Below are positions 48,072-58,418 of a stretch of 64,000 nucleotides of DNA, in pieces. The stretch is from Pontederia crassipes. Lineage: Eukaryota > Streptophyta > Magnoliopsida > Commelinales > Pontederiaceae. The stretch lies in NCBI GenBank assembly GCA_030549335.1, contig CM060196.1:6959501-7023500 (forward strand). Reading direction: 5' to 3'. The number at the start of each line of letters is the position of its first letter. Position 1 is the stretch's first letter. The translations under genes and the position numbers were made by a program. Under the pieces are notes generated by a model. The model had not been told where the DNA came from, searched no databases, and was given only the letters and a program-made list of their open reading frames with translations.

Positions 48072-49718
48072 TGATGCATGCAAAATATAACATATTTTAG
48101 ATTATTATTTTAGATAATTTTTCTGTAATTTGTTCATGGCATGCATCTTTTTTAGTCATTTTTAATCGTAATTCCGGATTTATTATTAATTCTCTGATTG
48201 TGGATGGATTAATTAAATTTGAATAACTATTTTGCAAGAAAATTCAAAACACGGTCGAAATTCAAAGAAATTATTCCTTACGGCCGAGATTTGGCTTTAC
48301 ACCCAAGTCGTTTTGGGCGAGATTTCTAGGGGGTAATGATATGGAATCTTCGTTGTTACGGCTAAGATTTGAAGGGGTAAAGACAAAAGAATTTTATCTT
48401 TTGGGCGTAATGGCATGAAGATGAATTTGGCCGAGATTCAAAAGGAGTAACAATTGAATGATTTTATCTTTTGGGCGTAACAAGATTAAATTCCTTCATT
48501 ACGGCCGAGATTTGGAGGGAGTAAAAGAAATTTTATCTCTTTGGGAGTAAAGATTTAATTCTTTATTACGGCCGAGATTCTAAGGGAGTAAAGATAAAAA
48601 GGATTTATCTTTGGGCGTAATGATAAAAGGATTTATCCCTGGCCGAGTTTATCTTATAATTTTAAAGTCAACCGTACGATGTTACGGCCGAGATCAAATT
48701 GAAGGCCGTCCGCACCCTATAAATACGTGAAGAATTCGTCATTTCAATTGGTGCTCTGAAGTTCAGGTTTCTTCCACGGCGAGTCGTGAGCTCTGCAGGC
48801 TACGACCAAGAGGAGAGAGGTGCGACGATTGGAGGTTGATCGCGACCTTAATCAAGTCCGAGAGGCTGCCCGACTATTTGCCAGATTCGAGATCTCTATT
48901 TTGGGTGTAATTCTTTCAATTTTTATGATTTGTATTTTCTTATCTCTCCGAAATTTCTAGGATGAACTCCATATTTTTAGGATTATTATTTTAAGAGATT
49001 ATTAATTGAAGGGAAATGTTTGGACACTATTTTATTTGCTTTAATCTTTTCTGATCAATTATTAATTGTGCTTAATGCTTTTATGTTAGTTAATTAAATT
49101 TCTGAATTAGGCTATACTAGTTTGTGGAGTGTTTAATTTTAGAATTTATTATACTAATTATAATTAATTTTATTTGGAATTAATAATTAACATAAATTTG
49201 ATAACTAGTGTGTGGAGAATCAAGTTTGTGTGGTCAATTAATCTATACCAGTTTGTGGAGTGATTAATAGTCTAGAGAATTCAATTTAATACATCTTAAT
49301 TTTAATATGATTTTGGGGGTACCAATCGTGGAGACTTCAATTCTTATTAAATTAAGATAATTCTATATGATTAGATTGAGGGATGCCGGTCGTGGAGACC
49401 ACAAATTAATCATGTTAGATTACTTTAGGGAGACTCTAATCCATCTTTAAGGATTAAATTTATCTTTTATGGTTCAAATATTTATCTTGATCTATTTTCA
49501 TCCTAAGGCCTAACTTCAACACCACTATCTTATCTTTATTTTATTTTATAAAACTCATTTTCAAAATCCATGTTGTTCCTCTCTTATTAATTTAAAGATT
49601 CAGATATTGAATTAATAATATTCCTCGTGGGTTCGACACTCTTACTCCTTTTTACTATATTACTTGAGCGACTAGTGCACTTGCTAGCAAATTTTATTGT
49701 TACAAATTTAACGCATCA
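48072..49718 (+). repeat. Element 1 3' LTR
   Basis: 1647 bp, beginning tgatgcatgc and ending aatttaacgcatca. TATA box at 48717-48725. It carries the same CGGCCG motif copies as the 5' LTR, several of which have decayed by C-to-T changes in one copy only. Followed by the tgcat duplication. Confidence 0.93.
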
Positions 49719-49723
49719 TGCAT

Positions 49724-51199
49724 CCAAATTATATGTTTTATTACAGAAAAAGTAAAAGAATTGAGTCAAGAATCCATAAAAACAAACGGCACGGCACTCA
49801 AATCGAAGTTAAAAGTGGAGCCAAAAAGTGCAAACTAGTGAAGACTACTAGGGCTGAATTGAATATAACGGATCGTTATATGACCATAACAGCAGGGGCA
49901 TGAACAACCTATTACGGCCCCTTAAAAGGCTCAGTTTTAAGTCAGCATCTGATTTGGACACCGTTCAATTCATGTTATGGGCCGTTAGGAAGGCTATTTT
50001 CAAGATTTTTTTATTTTTTTAGAAATTTTAAATATTGATCGAACCCAAACTTTATTCTAAGCCTCAAGGATAATTAAAAAATATATTTACTTAAAATTGA
50101 AGGAGTTTTGAATGATTTTAAAAATCTATCAAAGTCTATTTCAAATTTATTTGTTTTAACATAAAAAGACTTTGAATCAAACCAAAACTCTACAAAATCC
50201 TTGGGACACCTAAAGACTATAAATAAAGGTCCTAGGAGACAGAAAAATATGTGCTTGAGACCTTGAGAGTTGTGCTTATTGCAGAAGAGGCATATTCAAG
50301 TTGAAGAAGATTGCCGGAGAAGGAGGAGCAACTCAGCATTAGGGCTCCGAGATCGTTCCAGAGATCGTCTAAGGCAAGAATTCTTGTTCTCTCCTTATTG
50401 TTTGGATGCTCTTTACCCATACTTTTTATGCTTAATTAATTCTGTAATAGAAATTTTTATTATTTACGAGAAAATTGCATGAAATATTTGTTATATTTGG
50501 ATTAATATAATTATTTCAGTTTTTTATTATGATTGTTATACGTAATGCTTTTTACTGAAATTATTCTATTATGAGATAAGACTACAAATCAGATTTAGGG
50601 TGATTAGTTTTAGGATTTAATAATTTTCAGTAAATCGTTCTTTAACTTAAGAGATGAAGCAATCATAACACGAAACTAATAACTCATCGTTTGTACTAGA
50701 TTTTGTGTGGTCTATTAGTTTTTACCCAGCGAGGATAACTGTTGGTTTAGAAATTATAACTTAATGCATCTTAATATCTTTCTTAACTGAAAATTAATCA
50801 TCATTTGTGGTCTTGAGTTTTGCAAGAATTAAGATAATTTGACTTACTCAATGTAGAGGTCATTAATTTAGGTAATTCTAATCCGTCTCAACAATTGAAC
50901 CTATTTATCATTGTTATAATTCAATCTTCATAGTTTTTCATGCTAGTTGATTTTTATCTTTGATCGTCCATAATCCTTAGGCTCAACACCAATTTATTTT
51001 ATTTTATATTATTTTATATTTTTTAGATATTTGTTTTCTATTTTCATATCACAACACCATTTTCTTCTCTCAGTAGATTATTATGATAGATTAGATTTAA
51101 CTAGTTTCCCGTGAGTTCGACACTCTCCTTTCTACTTTATTAATTGATATGACTAGTGCACTTGCTAGCAAATATATTTGTTACAAATTTAACGCATCA
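49724..51199 (+). repeat. Element 2 5' LTR, right part
   Basis: Continues the LTR interrupted at 37368. It has a TATA box CTATAAATA at 50217-50225 and ends gcacttgctagcaaa... aatttaacgcatca, like the other LTRs of the family. The middle is not alignable by eye to the LTRs of elements 1 and 3, so element 2 belongs to a different subfamily. Confidence 0.8.
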
Positions 51200-51205
51200 A
51201 GTTTT

Positions 51206-51223
51206 TGGCGCCGTTGCCCGGGA
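51206..51223 (+). other. Primer binding site, tRNA-Asp type (element 2)
   Basis: tggcgccgttgcccggga follows the LTR by six bases and matches the complement of the tRNA-Asp 3' end except for one shifted C. Confidence 0.85.
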
Positions 51224-51407
51224 ACTATTGTTTATAATTCTTAGTCTATCATGTAAACTACTTTGAGAATATTTATTTTTTGTTTTATTTATTTTATTTT
51301 TTACTTTACTTTTTTCTTCTAGTACTGCTTAAGCTTTTCAAGTAATATTTTTTGTACACAACTGGATTTTCACGAGCACATCTTTACACCTCAACGACAA
51401 AGAACAA

Positions 51408-52407
51408 AAATGACAACAAATCAAAAAATTGAGAGAAACAATTCCTCAATCTAGCAAGATAGAATTCAATTGGAGGCATCATCATCAAAACAAAACATAA
51501 AGAAGAAGTCTCAACAAACAAAAATTGAAGATATATTTCGAGATCCATCCGCTGCACTCACAGAATTATTAGATTCTTTGCTGAAGAAGCTCTCCACATA
51601 AAATTATCAAATCAAAAATTTGGACAGACAAATTCACAATATTAGGCAACACAACAAGAAGTCAGATGAGAATGTGGCATCAATTATCGAATTCCAAATC
51701 ATCAACTTCTGACTTCGTAGAGATGATTGGTCAATTTGCCACAACAATTGAAAGAAGGTTGACAATACAAGATCAACACATACAGAATTTGAAGTCTCAG
51801 TTATGCAAACTTCAGAAGCAAATTGAAGTCGACGATTCTCTTCGACTATTTGACAACAAACTCAAGTTCGAGGCTTTGGAATCCAAATTTCATGCATCGA
51901 AGAATGAAGTTGAAAAACTGAGTTATCTAATTTCTGAATGTCTGAGGCACATCGAATCCGAAAGTCATCTTATGCCCGTGCCATTATCAATATCCATGGC
52001 ATGCAAAAATAAATTTTCCAGCAAGGATAGCGACGACTAAATGGCGTGTCAAGGAGACGAGCAAATACATCATTAAAGATGGGAAGGTTCAAAGGAGGGG
52101 CCCGCCTTTGGAAGTTCCCGTCACTCCTACATTGTTGTCTCTAATTCAGCCATCGTCGAAGGAGAAAAGTAAATCACCCATAGTTGGCTGCAAATCACCG
52201 CATATCTTCTCCGTACAATTTGTAAAATCTTTGAAGGAGAAAAGTATTTCGCCGACATCAACACGATCTTCTCCAACTACGACACTCCAATGGCGACCAA
52301 AGAACCACTCGACAATCCAAGTTCAGCAGCAACACACCTCTCAAATTTCATATCAAAAGATTATTGTACATGAAGAACTATCACTGCCAGATGATGACAT
52401 CAAATAA
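51408..52407 (+). pseudogene. Unrecognised coding remnant in element 2
   Basis: After an ATG at about 51408 the frame soon meets stops. Later open stretches are 51666-52040 (124 codons, Gln/Leu/Glu-rich with heptad-like spacing, probably coiled coil) and 52108-52407 (99 codons, Ser/Pro/Lys-rich). Neither resembles gag, protease, RT or integrase. It may be a decayed gag-like or novel protein of a non-autonomous element that relies on related Athila elements. Confidence 0.4.
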
Positions 52408-52831
52408 AAAGCGTAGGCGTCATCCAACATAGCATGTGCTGAGCCTCACCGCTACGAGTATTCACGATCACAATCGAACCCGGTGAGATCGTTCCATATC
52501 TACTTATATTATTCTTATTGATAATTTCTTATTAGTCTCAGCATATATGTCATATCATAGTCGAGCTCGCGACTTTAAACTTAGAACTATTTTTTCTCAA
52601 TCCTTATGCTTTTTAGATGTTTTACGTAATTTAGTTTTGATTAATTTAGTTCATGTTAGATTAGTTAGTTTGATTATTTTAGTTGCTTAGTGTCTTGAGT
52701 TTATTTTTATTTTAAGAGGTCTCTGCATGTCACAAGTCAAATTTCACATTTATTTTAAATTTCACGGGCCGTTATTTAATTAATGTTCACGGATGTTCAT
52801 AAAAATGTAACGGACTGTAACTTTGATGTTA
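52408..52831. other. Non-coding interior of element 2 up to the element 3 insertion
   Basis: AT-rich; no ORF. The last five bases, tgtta (52827-52831), should be element 3's target duplication, with the partner copy beyond the window. Confidence 0.5.
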
Positions 52832-54739
52832 TGATGCGTATGAGATGATGTAGCAAAATAAAATCGCTCGCAAGTGCACTAGTCGCTCAAGTAATATAGT
52901 AAAAAGGAGTAAGAGTGTCGAACCCACGAGGAATATTATTAATTCAATATCTGAATCTTTAAATTAATAAGAGAGGAAAAATATGGATTTTAAAAATGAG
53001 TTTTATAAAATAAAATAAAGAAAATAAAATAAAGATAAGATAGTGGTGTTGAAGTTAGGCCTTAGGATGAAAATAGATCAGGATACATATTTGAACCATA
53101 AAAGATAAATTTAATCTTTAAAGATGGATTAGAGTTTCCCTAAAGTAATCTAACATGATTAACTTGTGGTCTCCACGATTGACATCCCTCAATCTAATCA
53201 TATAGAACTATCTTAATTTAATAAGAATTGAAGTCTCCACGACTGGTACCCCCAAAATTATATTAAAATTAAGATGCATTAAATTGAATTCTCTAGACTA
53301 TTAATCACTCCACAAACTGTTATAGATTAATAAACCACACAGAACTATCTTAATTTAATAAGAATTGAAGTCTCCACGACTGGTACCCCCAAAATCATAT
53401 TAAAATTAAGATGCATTAAATTGAATTCTCTAGACTATTAATCACTCCACAAACTGTTATAGATTAATAAACCACACAAACTTGATTCTCCACACACTAG
53501 TTATTAAATTTATGTCAATTATTAATTCCAAATAAAATCAATTATAATTAGTATAATGAATTCTGAAATTAAACACTCTACAAACTGGCATAGCCTAATT
53601 CAGAAATTTAATTAACTAACATAAAAGCATTAAGCACAATTAATAATTGATCAGAAAAGATTAAAACAAATAAAATAGGGTCCAAACATTTCCCTTCAAT
53701 TAATAATCTCCTAAAATAATAATCCTAAAAACATGGAGTTCATCCTAGAAATTCTGGAGAGATAATAAAATACAAATCATAAAAATTGGAAGAATTACAC
53801 CCAAAATAGAGATCTCGAATCTGGCAAACAGTCGGGCAGCCTCTCGGACTTGATCAGGGTCGCGATCAACCTCGAACCGTCGCACCTCTCTCCTTTTGGT
53901 CGTAGCCTGCAGAGCTCACGACTCGCCGTGGAAGAAACCTGAACTTCTGAGCACAAATTGAAACGATGGCTTCCTCACGTTTTTATAGGGTGCGGACGAC
54001 CTTCAATTTGATCTCGGCCGTAACATCGTACGGTTGACTTTAAAATTATGAGATAAACTCGGCCAACACGATAAATCTTTCAAAAGATAAATTCTTTTAT
54101 CTTTACCCCCTTTGAATCTCGGTCAAAACGTCTTTCTTTTATCTTTACTCCCTATAGATCTCGGCCGTAATAAAGAATTTAATCTTGTTACGCCCAAAAG
54201 ATAAAATCATTTAATTGTTACACCCTTTGAATCTCGGCCAAAACGTCTTTCTTTTATCTTTACTCCCTATAGATCTCGGCCGTAATAAAGAATTTAATCT
54301 TGTTACACCCAAAAGATAAAATCATTTAATTGTTACCCCTTTGTAATCTCGCCCAAAATGATGATTTCATTGCCATTACACCCTCAAAACGAAAAGTCTT
54401 CATGCCATTACCCCCAAAAAGATAAACATCTTTTTATTTTTACCCCTTCATATCTCGGCCAAAACAATAATCTTTTATCCTAATCTCGGCCGTAATGATA
54501 AATTCTTCGGAATTTCGACCGATACGGCACAATCCATCTAAATCTCGATTTTTCCTGCAAAATAATTATCAAAATTTAGTTAATCCATCCACAATTAAAA
54601 TATTCAGAGAATTAATAATTAAAATTGATAAATCCGAAATTACGATTTAAAGTGACTAAAAATAATGCATGCCATGATCAATTTACAAAATTATTAATTA
54701 AAATAATAATCTAAAATATGTTGTATTTTGCATGCATCA
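52832..54739 (-). repeat. Element 3 3' LTR
   Basis: 1908 bp, starting (minus strand) tgatgcatgcaaaatac and ending tacgcatca. It is longer than element 1's LTR because of two tandem duplications: 137 bp (53204-53340 and 53341-53477) and about 115 bp (from about 54121 and 54236). TATA box near 53980. Confidence 0.9.
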
Positions 54740-54754
54740 AACTCCCCCAAGTTT
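54740..54754 (-). other. Polypurine tract of element 3
   Basis: aactcccccaagttt, i.e. aaacttgggggagtt on the minus strand, abuts the LTR. Confidence 0.85.
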
Positions 54755-55138
54755 AAAGTCTTGCTTGTCCTCAAGCAAAAATTCAAAGCAAGGCTCAAGA
54801 AAGTTCCATCATAGCCTCCACATTGTCAACTGACTAATTTTCTCACTCAATTCTTCTGCACACCTGCTACTCAGTATCTCACCATTTTCCATGCACTTAG
54901 CTTCATAAAGGTTCTGAATGCTACACAAATTTAAATAATCTCAAATTCAGCCTTGCAGAAAAATAAATTATCTGTCAAATAATAGCATTAATATTGAACA
55001 CATAAGTACTAATTGAGCTTAAAACTTTTTCTTTTTCCTTTCATTTTTATTTTCAATCATTTAAAAGTTCTAATCTTCAAGCAGGATTACACAAGGAAGT
55101 CCATGTAGCGGGCTTTAGACTGATGACTCCCAGACCAA

Positions 55139-55471
55139 ATGGCCTTAGGGCAACAGGTGACAAAGCACCCCTCGAGTTTACTTGCCCGAACAATCAAGGT
55201 TCTGAATGAAGAGTTCGAACTTAGCCATGATTCAGTACTCCTGTACTTCTCCATATTCCACAAGATGGTTCTTGTAGCAGATTTTCGATCGACGGATCAC
55301 AGAGCAGTTGCCCTTAGGTCGTCAGGCATAAACTCCTACAGATCTAATTACCTGAACACATCTTGGTTCCGGATAACACTTTTGTACCTACACATAACTT
55401 TATTCATCATTTTTTTTATTTGTTGGGGTTTAACTAACCCTTCTTTTTTTATAAGCTCAAAAAGTACTTGA
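55139..55471 (+). CDS. Antisense ORF in the 3' module of element 3
   Basis: 110 codons on the strand opposite to element 3, the counterpart of the antisense frame at 47285-47665. It shares its start (MALGQQV), the middle (KVLNEEFELSH) and the single hydrophobic segment near the C-terminus. No family recognised; coding status unproven. Confidence 0.3.
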   Translation: MALGQQVTKHPSSLLARTIKVLNEEFELSHDSVLLYFSIFHKMVLVADFRSTDHRAVALRSSGINSYRSNYLNTSWFRITLLYLHITLFIIFFICWGLTNPSFFISSKST

Positions 55472-55830
55472 TATAGTCAATAAGAAGGCTACTACTAATC
55501 AAGACTTGATAGTAAAAAAGGCATAAATATGATTTTGTCGTCTAGTCATTCATAATTCTACTTAGCATGGGCACACAGTCTATAAGTTTGATACTGAAGT
55601 AGCAAGTGATAAGAAAGAAAAGTATTCAAATTTCATCAATTAACGACATGTCTTTGAACTTTTTACTAAAAGATAATTAAAATAGTAAGACAAGAGTTTG
55701 TAAGATGGTAGCAAAAATAAATGCATGCAATGGTATTTTTTAGAAAATTTTCAAATTTTTTGGATTTTTTTTACAAACAGATGCAAACATAAGCAAATAA
55801 AAAGAAAGAAACATGCAATGCATGAAATGC

Positions 55831-55846
55831 AAACTCCCCCAAGCTT
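55831..55846 (-). other. Internal second polypurine tract (element 3)
   Basis: aaactcccccaagctt is the inverse of element 1's internal tract at 46885-46900 and lies at the same place, just after the env-position ORF. Confidence 0.6.
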
Positions 55847-55957
55847 GAACTAGACACTGTCCTCAGTGTTAAGCCAGCAAGGGAAAGTGATACATACGCA
55901 ATAAAAAAGAAAATTAAAGAAATGAAAATAAAGAAAAGGGAAAAGACACAATCGGAT

Positions 55958-57630
55958 TTACTGTCTGCGGGGTGGCGATGGTGGATGGTAGCCGAGATTT
56001 CCTTGGCGCATATGGTACTCATGGATGCGCCTCATCATGCGCGCATGCTGATTCTGAAGGGATTCGAAGCGACCCTGACGATCATCCATATTTCTAAAAT
56101 CGGCTCGGATGTTGGTCAACTCTTGGGCTTGTCTAAGTAGCTCTTCTTGAATAGTGTGCAACTGCCCTGACTGACGAAGTTGCTCTTCTTGAAAAGTGTG
56201 AAACTCCCCTGCTTGACGAAGTTGTTCATCATACATTGATTCCCATAAGTTTTGCATGGAAGCATAGTCAGGCTGAGGTGGCGAAGGTGGATAGTAAGTC
56301 TGCTCTGGGGCTGAAGTAAAAGTGGGCTCCAGTGCTATATAGCAATTTTGCATAGGTTCTTGTAAAGGGGCAGATACTTCCATCGAGTCACGTTCCTCAT
56401 AAGGAGTAGAAGGTATGAACGAGGAATCAGAAGAGCTCTCTTGTGCTGGAGATGGAATCGGAGAAGGCACCGGCATATAAGGTGAATGGACGGATGTGGC
56501 ATATTGGGAAGCTGCCGGTGATGCAGGAATCCTTGTGGCTGTTGAAGGTAGGGTTGTGCTGCCGCATAATCAGTAGAATCAAACCAGGAGAAAGGTTCAT
56601 CCTGGTGTAGCTGTCCGACAGAGGTAGATGGTCCTGCAGGTGGGATTACTGGAGCTATGACCTGCCTAAAAAGGAGCCAATTATTTGGATTAATCGGCGT
56701 AAAAGCATCACGATCTGAGCAGGGCACCTCCTGATTGTGGCCTTTAAAAATAAAAACTTTGATCCCTGAGTTGTTGATCTTCACGAGACCCATAGCCTGA
56801 ATCATCCTACGAGAGAGGTGAGTGTTTCCTGGCACAGCTTCGAGATCATCCAAGTCAAGTTGTAGGTGCTGAGCAATAGGTGTTAGAAGGGCACCCATAT
56901 TAATGCTACCGCCACGATGAGTAGTGCGGCTCTGAAATCGACGAATAAGGAAGGCACCCACATTAACAGGAGTTCTGTGAAGCATGCTGTGAATGAGATA
57001 TAACTCTCCCTCTGAGACGGCACCATCATTATCACTGCGCCCACTTAAGGTGTTGCTTAGCATGCGATGGACATATCGCAGAACAGGATTCTGAATTGAG
57101 CTATCTTTAGCTGTGTTCCAAACCAATCGGTCTTCTTCTGTTATCTGTTTCCAAAAAGTTTCAGCATCAAAGTCAGCAGGTACAGAAAGATATCCATGAT
57201 TGGGGAATCCATAGACATTATTAATCTCTCCTAGAGTGAGAGTAAATGGCCGCCCGTAAAGTTGGAATGAAATGCGGGGCTGATCATAGTTCCTGCCATC
57301 TAAATTAAAGACTTCCAGGGATGAGAGAAATTCCATAATTAGTACTTCATAAGTTGGCCACCAAGAATGCACAAAGTCGGATAGTCCAATTTGAGAAAAT
57401 AATAGATGAATATCTGCAAGTAAATTATACTCCCTCAGCAATTCAGTATCTAAAAATCTGGTGGCATGAATTCGAATTTCACACATCCGTTCATATCGAG
57501 CTTGATACTCCGGCTTAGTCCAATAATAATCTCCGGGGTAGGAGATTAATTGTGAGGGCTGTGGGGCCGGCTGAGCATTTGGATGTCGTCGTTCGTGACG
57601 TCCCCTCCATATATTAGCAAATCGCCTCAT
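55958..57630 (-). pseudogene. Athila env-position ORF of element 3, frameshifted
   Basis: Same protein as at 45097-46773, starting MRRFANIWRG with the same upstream splice-acceptor-like tract. The frame is lost near 56530, where element 1 has a few more bases between the codons for KQPQG and SPAAF. The C-terminal 170 codons continue in another frame (56476-55958) with the same EEQLRQ repeats. No other stop is seen in the first 420 codons. Confidence 0.85.
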
Positions 57631-57719
57631 TTTTATCTGGACAAAAATCAACAAAGAAAAGGTGTCGGCTCGGTGGAAGCGGCTGAGGTTTGTGTTGAAG
57701 AGCTAATTGTCGGAGGTGC

Positions 57720-58200
57720 GTCGGCCGTAAGGTAGAGAGGATGAGGAACCTCGGCCGAGGTGATGATCTTGTAGTTTTCGGCCGTAAGGAATGGCGGTGT
57801 GGCGCTAGTGTTCGGCGCTCGTCTGGGAGTAAGGAGTCAGCTCCGGTGGAAGTTCGGCCGTAATATGTGTCGGCCGTAAAGAGGAAAGTCGATGAGGAAT
57901 CTCGGCCGGAGTCAATGATTGAGTAGATTGTGCCCGTAAGGTGACGACCGTGGTGATGGAAGCTGACGTCTCGGCCGTAAGGAACAGAGGTTTGACTGTA
58001 ATGCACAAAGGGCGTAATGGGGTCGTCTCCGGTCTGCGGTGTGGAAGACCGGCCGTAAGGAACAAGGGGAGCGCTGGAACTTTGGCCGTAAGGAAGAAAG
58101 GGCGAGGAGGTGATGTTCTGCATAACACGAAAGGGGGTAAGATTTTATGGACGAAACTTCGGGCGTAATTACCTGTTCCCACGTGATGGTGCAGTGAAGG
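57720..58200 (-). other. Motif-dense spacer between pol and env-position ORF (element 3)
   Basis: About a dozen copies of the inverse motif (ctcggccgtaa, cggccgtaagga), matching the spacer of element 1 at 44160-45065. Short open frames cross it in several registers without consistency between the two elements. Confidence 0.6.
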
Positions 58201-58418
58201 GTCATGTCGTAAGAGCTTGGCCGATTTTCAAGGTGATTCGTCTGTTTCGCCTTGTCATGCGATCTCTCTTTCCGCAGATGACTCAACAAAATAAAAACTA
58301 TTACCACAACTAAAGATATTAATAAAAAAACTAATGAAAGACTAACATAAAGAAATAATAAAAAGGATAAAAATAGTTCTGATTTATAGTCGTCAGCTTG
58401 ACTTTGTCAATTCGAGAT

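Larger units (their letters stand above)
37369..49718 (+). mobile_element. Element 1: Athila-like Ty3/gypsy element lacking pol
   Basis: About 12.35 kb bounded by LTRs at 37369-39029 and 48072-49718 and by the 5-bp duplication tgcat (37364-37368 and 49719-49723). Order: LTR, tRNA-Asp-type primer site, 2.1-kb leader, broken gag, a 1.4-kb unrelated segment in place of pol, motif-rich spacer, intact env-position ORF, 3' non-coding module, polypurine tract, LTR. By eye the LTRs differ at about 35 substitutions and one 14-bp indel, roughly 2 percent, so the insertion is fairly young. It would depend on other elements to move. Confidence 0.9.
37248..52831 (+). mobile_element. Element 2: Athila-like non-autonomous retrotransposon, interrupted by elements 1 and 3
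   Basis: Its 5' LTR starts at 37248 (tgatgcatgcaaaatataat) and is cut at 37368 by element 1. It resumes after element 1's target duplication and ends at 51199 in aacgcatca, giving about 1.6 kb in total. A tRNA-Asp-type primer site follows. Its interior runs to 52831, where element 3 is inserted. The rest and the 3' LTR should lie beyond the window. The 5 bp before it are caaag. It encodes no recognisable gag or pol. It must be the oldest of the nest because both others sit inside it. Confidence 0.8.

Noticed and set aside
54740-55970. Separate gene on the + strand within element 3's 3' region
   Set aside because: The region is conserved non-coding sequence of the element; only the antisense frame at 55139-55471 recurs in element 1 and is listed with low confidence.
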